A DNA stretch of 64,000 nt, from assembly GCA_017509755.1 (NCBI GenBank), contig JAFWOY010000001.1, positions 1-64,000 on the forward strand, written 5' to 3'. Positions 1 to 7,009 of this stretch are shown here, piece by piece. The DNA is from Bacteroidales bacterium. Its GTDB lineage: Bacteria > Bacteroidota > Bacteroidia > Bacteroidales > UBA932. Under the pieces are notes generated by a model that searched no databases, was not told the DNA's origin, and saw nothing but the letters and a program-made list of their open reading frames with translations. The position numbers and the translations under genes are program-made. The first letter of the stretch is position 1. Every line of letters starts with the position of its first letter.

Positions 1-589
1 AGGAGCCTCCGGGCTTTTCGCGGTCAACGCCGCCCGGATGGGCATCGACCTTTCCGATGTGGACTATGTCTTCCTCTCCCACGGCCACTCCGACCATGTC
101 GGCGGCCTGAAGACTTTCCTGGACCTGAACAGCAAGGCGAAGGTAATCGTCTCTCCCGATGCGGTATCCGGCCGCTTCTATTCGGGAAGGGGCGGGCTGC
201 ATTCCATCTCCTGTGACTGGCCGCTCTCGCAGATGCAGGGCCGGACGATAGCCGTGACCGACACGATGACCCTTGCCGATGGAATGCAAGTGATTGCCCG
301 CATCCCGCAAAGACATCCGCTTCCTTCGGGCAACCGGCTTCTTACCGTCCGCCGGGAAGGCGGCCTGGTCCCGGATGATTTCTCCCACGAGATGGCCTGC
401 TATGTGGATGGCCTGCTCTATACAGGCTGCGCGCACAACGGCTTGGAGAACATCCTGGATGCCTGTTATCCCCAGGTTTCTTTCCTGACCGGCCACTGCA
501 CGGGAAACGGAGCCTTCCGTATCCTGCAATCTGTCATGGGATCCAGACTGCGGCAGTTTGCCTGCGGCATGCAAATTGACATGAAGTAA
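1..589 (+). CDS. MBL-fold metallo-hydrolase, 5'-truncated by window edge
   Basis: The frame is already open at base 2 and continues upstream of the visible ATG at 38, so the true start lies outside the window. The zinc-binding motif SHGHSDH (HxHxDH) follows the pattern of metallo-beta-lactamase-fold hydrolases. The later segment TGCAHNGLENIL resembles the GCxHxGixNIl stretch of the subfamily annotated as related to dihydropterin-aminobenzene-phosphate synthase. No signal peptide is visible in the part present, so a cytoplasmic enzyme is likely; the substrate is unknown. A NifX-like gene follows 23 bases downstream on the same strand, suggesting co-transcription. Confidence 0.88.
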   Translation, partial: GASGLFAVNAARMGIDLSDVDYVFLSHGHSDHVGGLKTFLDLNSKAKVIVSPDAVSGRFYSGRGGLHSISCDWPLSQMQGRTIAVTDTMTLADGMQVIARIPQRHPLPSGNRLLTVRREGGLVPDDFSHEMACYVDGLLYTGCAHNGLENILDACYPQVSFLTGHCTGNGAFRILQSVMGSRLRQFACGMQIDMK

Positions 590-612
590 AATCAATCTGA
601 TAGATATTTCTT

Positions 613-987
613 ATGCAACTCTTACAGAAAATCGCTGTCCCCACCTGCGAGGGAAAACTATGGCCCCACTTCGGCAAGGCCCCTCAGGTCAGCATCTTTA
701 CCATCCAAGACGGCCAGGTCATTGACTCCGCAGTCCTGCAGGCCCCGGAGCATGAGCACGGTGCGATGCCCAGGTTCCTGGCGGCCCAGGGCTGTACGGA
801 TGTCCTGTGCGGCGGCCTTGGTGCCGGAGCAGTCACCCTGCTTGACGATCTGGGCATCAAGGTCCACGCCGGCGCCCCTGCCATCGAGGTGGAAGAGGTC
901 TTGAAGATGTTCCTGGACGGATCCATCATCTATGGCGACGGCAGCTGCCATCACGACGGCTGCGGCGGGCATCATCACGAGCACTGA
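613..987 (+). CDS. NifB/NifX-type iron-molybdenum cofactor-binding family protein
   Basis: The 124-residue protein has the small single-domain layout of the dinitrogenase iron-molybdenum cofactor biosynthesis family: an N-terminal strand IAVPTCEGKLWPHFGKAP, a central FLAAQGCTDVLCGGLGAGA segment and a GIKVHAGAP segment. In this family the fold binds metal-sulfur clusters. The C-terminus (residues about 112-124) is rich in His and Cys (CHHDGCGGHHHEH), an added potential metal site. No nitrogenase genes are visible, so a role in nitrogen fixation is not implied. It lies just downstream of the MBL-fold gene and probably shares its transcript. Confidence 0.85.
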   Translation: MQLLQKIAVPTCEGKLWPHFGKAPQVSIFTIQDGQVIDSAVLQAPEHEHGAMPRFLAAQGCTDVLCGGLGAGAVTLLDDLGIKVHAGAPAIEVEEVLKMFLDGSIIYGDGSCHHDGCGGHHHEH

Positions 988-1019
988 TTGAGTTCGGGTA
1001 ATCCCCTTTTTCGGCATAA

Positions 1020-1345
1020 ATGATACTACCCGAGATCACACTCCTTCCCCTGCAGCCAGAAGACCGGGAGCAGTTCATCCTGGACAACCAATGGGCGTTC
1101 AAGTACGGAGCCCAGCAGGAGTTTGTGATGAGGGACGAGCGTTGCGAGGAGGGTGAAGAGGTCATCTCTCGCAAGACCATCACCCCTTACTTCGAGAAAC
1201 GCAACATCCATTTCTACGTGAACCGTTGCGGCTTCCATATCGTCGAGTTCTGGAACAAGTATCAGCACGGCCCAGCCGTCCCCGAGGAAGAGGAGGGCAA
1301 CTGGAGCATGGACGATGAGATGTTCGTGTTCAGGAAGGCTTTCGA
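1020..1345 (+). pseudogene. GNAT-family acetyltransferase with internal deletion
   Basis: The N-terminus (MILPEITLLPLQPEDREQF) and the C-terminal motif TPYFEKRNIHFYVNRCGF match, as I recall it, a Bacteroidales GNAT family of roughly 160-180 residues. Here ISRKTI is joined directly to TPYFEKRN at about base 1182, so the middle of the fold, including the acetyl-CoA-binding motif A, is missing in frame. The reading frame stays open to 1439, but beyond about 1345 it runs antisense through the HipA remnant, so its native end is also lost. I infer a non-functional remnant. The exact breakpoints need alignment with an intact homologue. Confidence 0.6.
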
Positions 1346-1963
1346 AAGAGGTCTCTTCATGGCACCCAGAACGGCCTCATACTGCTCGTTTTTCTTTGTG
1401 AATACCCGCCGTCTTTCCTGGCCGTCGATTGTTGCGTAAAGGTGGATGTTCCCGGCATCGGTCATCTCGAACCGGATCAGATCGGAAGTGGCGATCGCCG
1501 GAGCAAAGACATCCGGAGACAATTTGCGGAGCCGTGACTCTATTATGTCGATGAAGAGAGAGGCGACACCGTTTGCTGAAGCCAGGGACCGAAAGTCTTT
1601 GAGCGCTTCTTTAACCTTGTAGATGTACTTCGCGGGATTCTTGATGTCGTTCTGGGCGGCAAAGGCCAGCAGGTCCGCGGTGGTTATATCCTCGAACTTC
1701 CCCCGTACGGAGAATTCGTGACGCTTTTCCGGGGCGGTAGCTGTCTTTAAGATAAAGCAGAGGTCATAAGCAGGAGAAAGGTGCCAGGAACCGTCCTTCT
1801 CCATGATGAAGGAGAAATTCTTGGCGTGGTCGTCCGTGTTGTTGGAAAGGATGTTGAACACCATCCGGAGGAAGAGCTCGTTCAGTTCATCCTGAGGGAT
1901 GGAGAGTTGCCTGCAGGTGGAGAACAGATCCTCGTAGCAATATGCCTCCGGATTGACATACAA
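1346..1963 (-). pseudogene. HipA-like kinase, C-terminal fragment only
   Basis: The frame on the minus strand carries the HipA catalytic-loop motif NTDDHAKNFSF and the downstream SPAYDLCF (metal-binding DxF-like) motif, then the typical C-terminal helical part ending near VFTKKNEQYEAVL. HipA proteins are Ser/Thr kinases that target glutamyl-tRNA synthetase in known toxin systems. The N-terminal half, including the nucleotide-binding lobe, is absent: the frame is closed by a stop immediately before 1963, next to an integrase tail. No HipB antitoxin is present. The open frame runs on to 1262 only by reading antisense across the GNAT remnant. This is therefore a truncated pseudogene. Confidence 0.72.
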
Positions 1964-1967
1964 TTAA

Positions 1968-2130
1968 TCATTTATTAAACGATCCTGACACCAACATATC
2001 TAACTTTGTCATTTCACTCGCCTTGATGGAATCCACAATGTCGATGTAGGGCTTCATGGCCTTGTAGTCGGAGTGGCCTGAGCGGAGGAATGTTTCTTCC
2101 CGACAAGGGCTTCATCCGTTTCAAACTCAT
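1968..2130 (-). pseudogene. Tyrosine recombinase C-terminal remnant
   Basis: Reading the minus strand from about 2095 to the stop at 1968-1970 gives FLRSGHSDYKAMKPYIDI followed by VDSIKASEMTKLD. The GHS and the Tyr nine residues after the His reproduce the catalytic end of tyrosine recombinases. Further upstream (about 2100-2130) the plausible continuation EFETDEALVGKKH is in a different frame, consistent with a single-base frameshift. Nothing else of the integrase is present. It marks this patch as a scar of a mobile element. Confidence 0.6.
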
Positions 2131-2150
2131 ATAAAGAATTCCTATATTTG
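2118..2150 (+). promoter_or_regulatory. Bacteroidota-type promoter for the esterase gene
   Basis: TATATTTG at 2143-2150 fits the -7 consensus TAnnTTTG exactly. A weak -33 element (GTTTC) lies about 20 bases upstream. The start codon is 28 bases beyond the box. The promoter overlaps the degraded integrase sequence. Confidence 0.55.
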
Positions 2151-2178
2151 TTATCGCATTAACCAGGAACGTTAACCG

Positions 2179-3126
2179 ATGAAACGAACGCTATTTACCC
2201 TCGCTTTTCTATCGTTTCTCTGCGGCCTTACCGGCTGCAGCATCAAGGTGACCAAACCGATTCTGAAAATGATGGTTGCGGGAACGAATAAGGTCAAGGC
2301 GGAAGCCGCGTATGCGGATTCCGTGGAGAAGAAATTGAACGTTCCCTATGTCGATGGAGGGGTTTCGGCCCAGGTCGTCGACATCTACTATGCCCCTGCA
2401 GATGTCCGGAAAGATGCCGTCCTGATTGATATCCACGGCGGATTCTATGTGGCGGGGAAGCGGGAGAATAATCGTCGGTTCGCTTCGGTGTTCTTGAAAG
2501 AAGGGTTCGATGTGGTTCTTCTGGAGTATCGGGTGAACGATGGGGTGACGGACGTGGAGGATGAACTGCGCGACTGCGCAGCGGCGCTCGACTATCTGAC
2601 TGTGCACGCCGATGAACTGGGACTCAATCCAGACCGGATGTTCCTGACGGGCGATTCCGCCGGCGGACACCTGGCCCTCTATATGGCCGAAGGCACGGAG
2701 AATCCTGCGATGCCCATCCGACCTGCGGTCTTCAAATCCCGCGGCGCGATGCTCAACTGCCCGGCTTATGACTTCGCTTCGTTCGCCAAAGTGGAACGAT
2801 TCTCCAAAGGCGCCCGCGCTTGGTTCCTGGGCCCGCGCTACGAAAACGACGCGTGGATGAAATCCATCTCCCCACGTACCTTCATCGACAGTTATCATGG
2901 CCCGCTGCTCGTCTCGACCTGCCTCCGCGACTTCATTCGCTCCGAATCCGTCCTCCTCAAAGCCGACTGCGACGCCCGGACCAGCCCCCTGACCTTCATC
3001 GACGTTTCCTCGACCGATAAACAAATCGGCCACGTCCATAACGTTACTGCCCCCGACCTTCCGGAATCCCAGAACGTCAACGCCCGCATGATCCAATTCA
3101 TGAATGAATGCCTTGCCCTCGACTGA
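2179..3126 (+). CDS. Alpha/beta-hydrolase (HSL-type esterase) lipoprotein
   Basis: The 315-residue protein begins with a lipoprotein signal (basic start, hydrophobic stretch, lipobox LTGC at about residue 20), so it should be anchored in the envelope. The oxyanion-hole motif HGGFY near residue 95 and the nucleophile elbow GDSAGGH near residue 160 are the hallmarks of the hormone-sensitive-lipase branch of alpha/beta hydrolases, which cleave carboxyl esters. A late HVHN may supply the catalytic His. It has its own promoter and a downstream hairpin terminator. The substrate cannot be told from sequence. Confidence 0.88.
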   Translation: MKRTLFTLAFLSFLCGLTGCSIKVTKPILKMMVAGTNKVKAEAAYADSVEKKLNVPYVDGGVSAQVVDIYYAPADVRKDAVLIDIHGGFYVAGKRENNRRFASVFLKEGFDVVLLEYRVNDGVTDVEDELRDCAAALDYLTVHADELGLNPDRMFLTGDSAGGHLALYMAEGTENPAMPIRPAVFKSRGAMLNCPAYDFASFAKVERFSKGARAWFLGPRYENDAWMKSISPRTFIDSYHGPLLVSTCLRDFIRSESVLLKADCDARTSPLTFIDVSSTDKQIGHVHNVTAPDLPESQNVNARMIQFMNECLALD

Positions 3127-3165
3127 CTGCGCGATACGATGACCTTCCGCTGATCCGTTTTAGGG

Positions 3166-3203
3166 GACGGGCAAGGTCTCGTTGGATGGCCGACACCTTG
3201 CCC
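3166..3203. repeat. First hairpin of a duplicated GGGCAAGGT element
   Basis: GGGCAAGGT (3169-3177) pairs with ACCTTGCCC (3195-3203). The same arms recur in the stronger hairpin 40 bases downstream, so two related stem-loops sit in tandem between convergent genes. Confidence 0.6.
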
Positions 3204-3241
3204 GAGTGAACCGCGTCCTGCATCACTGCACCTACGAAAGC

Positions 3242-3286
3242 ACGGGCAAGGTCCCAGTGATGAAAGGAGACCTTGCCCGTTCTTTT
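3242..3286. terminator. Hairpin terminator between convergent genes
   Basis: A 12-bp perfect stem, ACGGGCAAGGTC (3242-3253) with GACCTTGCCCGT (3269-3280), is followed by a T-rich run. It lies between the ends of the esterase gene and the PEGA-domain gene and could serve both strands. Confidence 0.7.
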
Positions 3287-3304
3287 CGGAGAGGACGATC
3301 TGTC

Positions 3305-5632
3305 TTAGAAGACGCGGAGGATGTTGTTGCCTTTGGCGTCGCGGGTACCGAGTTTGACGCCTACGGAAATGACAAACTGGGCATCGTTGTACGGAATCAC
3401 ATAGGGGGCTGAAATATACCGTTCCTGCACTGCGGACGAGTACTTGACCACATCGGCAGGCCGGCAGATGTTGGCTTGTCCATAGAACGCCATCAGACCC
3501 GCCCGGATATTGACATTGAGGATGGGGAAACGCGAGGTGATTTCGCCGCCCAGGAAGATATCATGACCCGACACGTGCGTGAACGGGATAATCTTGCTCA
3601 AATTGGGATACCAGCTGTAAGCGGCCAGCAGGTCGATGTCAGCATTGTTATGCAGGGCGCCTCCGATACGGAACTCCTCGTTGAGGAAGATCATCGTCAG
3701 TGCAGGCAGGAAGGTCACGTCCTGATAATGTTCATCGCCCGGTTCAAGACCGTATTTGCCCGCCGTATTGGCCGGATAATGGATGTGACGCTGCGGGTCC
3801 GAGGGCCAGAAGAAAGCAGCCTTGGCCGCTGAGGTTGTCATGCCCGAGAAAAGCATCAGTTCCCCAAGGGTGACCTCGCCGATACGCTGGAAACCTTTTT
3901 CAAACTGGGTATCGTGCAAGAACGGCTTGGGGCGCTTGAGATAATAGTTCACCCCGAACATGCGGAAATTCTCCCGGGAATAAGAAAGCAGATTGAGCCG
4001 GTCACGGTTTCCGCTGCGGAACCAGAAATAGCCGTCATAGGCTTTCGTCAGGTTGCGGCGTGAAAGCGTCACATGGTAGAGGGACTTGCTCACCGGCAGT
4101 TCGACGACGGCCGGCGTTTTCACATCGTCCACATAAGTCACTTTATTCAAGCCCCGGCCCTTGGTAATGGTAATCCGCAGGCTGTCCTCGTCGCAAGTGA
4201 TGGGAAGTGGCCAGGTCTTGACCATCTTGATGAGATATTCCTGCTCATCGTCAGCAGCCTCCGCCTTGAGTTCCTCCGAATAGGTGAAATAGCCCTGCTT
4301 CTCATATTGCATCTGGTGCAGGCCTTCGACCAGTTGGACCTTCAACGGGGTCGTACCAGCCAGTTCTCCGTCGATATACAGTTTGCAATACGCCGGATCC
4401 GACGTGAAGGAATAGGTCGTGAACCGGTTCATCGATATGTTGAGCAGGAATTCCTTCCCTTCCTCGATGTCGAATTCATAAAGGGGATGTTCGGACAGGA
4501 AGCCCGGTTTCTCGACCCGCAGCGTGTGATGTCCTGTCTTGATCTTGCCGTTGAACGGAAGCTGCCCGACTTCTTTCTCGTCGATGAAGACCCGTGCATC
4601 CACCGCGTTCTCCGCATCCTGCACGGAAAGCATGCCATAAATGGCTGCAAGGGTGAAATCGATGTGCACTGTCTTGCCTTTTTCGAGAATCACGTTCTTG
4701 ATATCCACTTTGAATCCGTCGGACTCGGCCCGAAGCACATACTGGCCCGGATGCAGCGGAATCACATTGCCCTCATACAGGCTGTAGTAACTGATCTCCT
4801 GGTCCACATTGAAACTCTTCAGGTTATTGGGGCGCATGTCAATCTGCCGGCCGCTGATGTCCAGGGTGGCATCCGCATCGAAAATCAGGCCCTCTTCCGG
4901 CTTGATATCGACCGACAGCAAGGCGAAGGAAGGCTGCAGCTGGATGCGGTGGTACAGGTCCTCCTCCCGAGGATTGCGGGGCACGAAAAGGACGGTGTCG
5001 ATATGCTCGAACCCATTCTTTTCAATCCGGACGTGGTGCGCACCTTCCTTGAGCTGGAACTGGTCGGAAAGCATGCCCGTGTTCTGGTCGACGTAGATGA
5101 TGGAACGTTCGGGTACGGTACGGATATACACTGTATATTCGGTATCCCGCCGGCCATCCTGGGAAACCAGCACGTAAGCGGTCCGCTCCTTCCCCATCGA
5201 AACCTCCACAACCCCTTTCCGGGAAGCCTCCGCTTCGTTCGGCGCGATAGTCAGGAACAGCACATCCGTGTCGATTTCCGTTTTGCACCAGGAGGGCGCC
5301 GCCGTCACTTCCCACTTCTTGCCTGCTGTCACATAAATACTGTCCCGGAACCCTTCGCCCGGTGCCAGGATCGTCTCCTTGGACAGATTCAGGTCGCCCA
5401 GTTTGGCCAGGGCTGAGCGGCACTGCCGCAGCAGCCGGTCCGCCTGCGCTTTTTGGTCGGACGTGACGCCCGGTGCCTTCTTGGCCGCCTCGAGGGTCTT
5501 GATGGCCAGATCGTATTGCTTGCCCGTGTAATACTCCACAGCTTCGCTGTAGCGCATATCGAATGATTTTTGGGCCAAAGCCTGGGATACTGTCAGCAGC
5601 AGGACCACCAACAGAAGGACGATTCTTTTCAT
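3305..5632 (-). CDS. Secreted PEGA-repeat/BACON protein, probable envelope component
   Basis: The 775-residue protein has a signal peptide (residues 1-20, ending ALAQ), a short TPR-like helical part (about 25-75; YYTGKQYDLAIKTLEAAKK), a BACON-like beta domain (about 80-160, with APSWCK) and then several PEGA-type repeats (about 165-475) marked by patterns such as VDQNTGMLSDQFQLKEGAHHVRI and IDGELAGTTPLKVQL. The last 170 residues are beta-rich and end in Phe, which might be an outer-membrane barrel or periplasmic domain. Its start overlaps the stop of the TIR gene by four bases (ATGA), so translation is probably coupled. PEGA repeats are generally envelope-surface binding modules. Its role beside a TIR protein is inferred only. 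Confidence 0.85.
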   Translation of the reverse strand: MKRIVLLLVVLLLTVSQALAQKSFDMRYSEAVEYYTGKQYDLAIKTLEAAKKAPGVTSDQKAQADRLLRQCRSALAKLGDLNLSKETILAPGEGFRDSIYVTAGKKWEVTAAPSWCKTEIDTDVLFLTIAPNEAEASRKGVVEVSMGKERTAYVLVSQDGRRDTEYTVYIRTVPERSIIYVDQNTGMLSDQFQLKEGAHHVRIEKNGFEHIDTVLFVPRNPREEDLYHRIQLQPSFALLSVDIKPEEGLIFDADATLDISGRQIDMRPNNLKSFNVDQEISYYSLYEGNVIPLHPGQYVLRAESDGFKVDIKNVILEKGKTVHIDFTLAAIYGMLSVQDAENAVDARVFIDEKEVGQLPFNGKIKTGHHTLRVEKPGFLSEHPLYEFDIEEGKEFLLNISMNRFTTYSFTSDPAYCKLYIDGELAGTTPLKVQLVEGLHQMQYEKQGYFTYSEELKAEAADDEQEYLIKMVKTWPLPITCDEDSLRITITKGRGLNKVTYVDDVKTPAVVELPVSKSLYHVTLSRRNLTKAYDGYFWFRSGNRDRLNLLSYSRENFRMFGVNYYLKRPKPFLHDTQFEKGFQRIGEVTLGELMLFSGMTTSAAKAAFFWPSDPQRHIHYPANTAGKYGLEPGDEHYQDVTFLPALTMIFLNEEFRIGGALHNNADIDLLAAYSWYPNLSKIIPFTHVSGHDIFLGGEITSRFPILNVNIRAGLMAFYGQANICRPADVVKYSSAVQERYISAPYVIPYNDAQFVISVGVKLGTRDAKGNNILRVF

Positions 5633-6600
5633 AAGGAAAGTTGCTTTTTGATGTTTTCTAATTCAGGATCGGGGCGGATGGAGAGGACATAACCGATGCA
5701 GGAAAGTACGTTCTCCCGTTCCGAATCACGATGGGATATCCGGTATAAGGCATAGGATTCCTTGGCATAATCAGCCCAGGAAGCGGCCATGGAGTCGAGT
5801 TTGGCCTGCACACGTGCCGAACGGCTCTCCATTTCCTTGCCGAAAAGCCCCTTGAAAGGCGTATCTTCAAACTGATGCCGGACCGAAACCGCACTGTCCA
5901 GCAGTTGGCCGGCTTGTTGCAGGCTGGCAATCTGTTCACCCGTACTTTCCAGCGAACGCGAAGAGTCTTTCAACGCATCCGCCTGCTGGATCAACGCATC
6001 GGACTGTCCGATCAGATCTTCATACAAGCGCGAGGCAGACAGCGCCTCCTTGTTGTCCTGCCGGTCGCGGCCGCTCATCAAGGCAAAAACCACGGCTCCT
6101 GCTACCAACAGCGCCAGCAGGGAAACGAGACTCCAGACCAACACTTTTTTCTTACGGGATGACAGGACCTGTCGTCCGCCGATAGTCCCTTCCTCCGGAT
6201 GGGCAATGGCTTTGCGGATATCATCGATCAGGCCGGTCTGGATGGGGCATAGTTCCTTGCGGCGCCAGTTGAAATTGCCCAGCATGAGTTCCAGGTCTGG
6301 CGGCATGGATTCACTGCCATCGATGATATAGGGAATGATGGCGCCGCTGTGCTTATGGTTGAAGGCGTAGGTCACCTCGCCGCGAGTAAATCGGGACTGG
6401 AACGAGTGCTGGCTGGCCAGAAACAGGAAAATCGTGGAAGATTCCACGGCTTCGGCGAGGACTTGCGGAAAGTTCTGCCCCGCTTCGATACCCTCCTTGT
6501 CGATGAAGAAAGTAAGCCCCGCCGCCGAGAGCGCCGTACAGATTTCGTCAGCTATTTTCGCATCCTTGCGCGAATAACTGATAAAAACGTCGTAAGCCAT
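5629..6600 (-). CDS. TIR-domain protein with transmembrane segment and periplasmic tail
   Basis: The start chosen is the ATG at 6600, giving 323 residues beginning MAYDVFISYSRKD, the box-1 motif of TIR domains; an upstream extension of the frame would cross the promoter and the divergent gene. The TIR domain spans residues 1 to about 130. Glu75 in SRFTRGEV occupies the position of the catalytic Glu of TIR NADases, though many bacterial TIR_2 domains are only adaptors. A transmembrane helix at about 153-175 follows a basic stretch, and residues 180-323 form a largely helical, probably coiled-coil extracytoplasmic part. It is co-transcribed with the PEGA gene and lies divergent from the RyR gene. 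Confidence 0.88.
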   Translation of the reverse strand: MAYDVFISYSRKDAKIADEICTALSAAGLTFFIDKEGIEAGQNFPQVLAEAVESSTIFLFLASQHSFQSRFTRGEVTYAFNHKHSGAIIPYIIDGSESMPPDLELMLGNFNWRRKELCPIQTGLIDDIRKAIAHPEEGTIGGRQVLSSRKKKVLVWSLVSLLALLVAGAVVFALMSGRDRQDNKEALSASRLYEDLIGQSDALIQQADALKDSSRSLESTGEQIASLQQAGQLLDSAVSVRHQFEDTPFKGLFGKEMESRSARVQAKLDSMAASWADYAKESYALYRISHRDSERENVLSCIGYVLSIRPDPELENIKKQLSL

Positions 6601-6623
6601 TTTTCTGGTTGATACTGAAATAA

Positions 6624-6655
6624 TTTGTAAAAGTACCAAATTTATTTCACTTTTG
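6624..6655 (+). promoter_or_regulatory. Promoter of the small RyR gene, possibly leaderless
   Basis: TTTG at 6624-6627 and CACTTTTG at 6648-6655 are 20 bases apart, close to the Bacteroidota -33/-7 layout with one -7 mismatch. The ATG is nine bases after the box, so little or no 5' leader is expected. Confidence 0.45.
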
Positions 6656-6663
6656 CCATACAA
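6637..6663 (-). promoter_or_regulatory. Promoter of the TIR-PEGA operon
   Basis: On the minus strand TAAATTTG (6637-6644) matches the -7 box, with a TTG (6661-6663) upstream at somewhat short spacing. The start codon is 36 bases downstream. It interleaves with the opposite-strand promoter of the RyR gene. Confidence 0.5.
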
Positions 6664-6664
6664 T

Positions 6665-7009
6665 ATGGAAAAGAAGAACAACCCTGCCGGCCAGGCTGCT
6701 GCAACGTACCAGCCCGCGCCCATCGATACAGCGGGGGTCGTGCTCCCGGAGTCCCTTTTGGCGCTGACGGAAACCCTCGCCCGCAATACCCATGAAGTCT
6801 GGGCCCGCCAACGCATGGACGAAGGCTGGCGCTACGGACCGAGCCGCGACGATGTACGGAAACTGCACCCCAACCTGGTGCCTTACGAATACCTTTCTGA
6901 AGAAGACAAGGAATATGACAGGCTGACGGCACTGAACGCCATCCGCCTGATGGTCCTTTCGGGCTTTACGGTCACGGCTCCTGATGAAGCAGCTGCAAAG
7001 TTGTTTTGA
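6665..7009 (+). CDS. Small RyR-domain protein
   Basis: The 114-residue protein is essentially one RyR (ryanodine receptor repeat) domain after a short Ala/Pro-rich lead. The diagnostic segments are NTHEVWARQRMDEGW (41-55), YGPSRDD (57-63) and LVPYEYLSEEDKEYDR (71-86). Bacterial RyR domains are thought to bind small ligands, possibly nucleotides, but the ligand is not established. The start at 6665 is favoured over an in-frame ATG at 6653, which lies inside the promoter. The gene is divergent from the TIR gene with overlapping promoters, and its last 38 bases overlap the end of the convergent membrane RyR gene. Confidence 0.85.
   Translation: MEKKNNPAGQAAATYQPAPIDTAGVVLPESLLALTETLARNTHEVWARQRMDEGWRYGPSRDDVRKLHPNLVPYEYLSEEDKEYDRLTALNAIRLMVLSGFTVTAPDEAAAKLF

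Noticed and set aside
1346-1963. Functional HipA toxin
   Set aside because: The N-terminal kinase lobe and any HipB partner are missing and the fragment abuts an integrase tail.
6601-6816. N-terminal extension of the TIR protein
   Set aside because: It would cover the promoter and run antisense through the RyR gene; the TIR box-1 motif begins exactly at the ATG at 6600.
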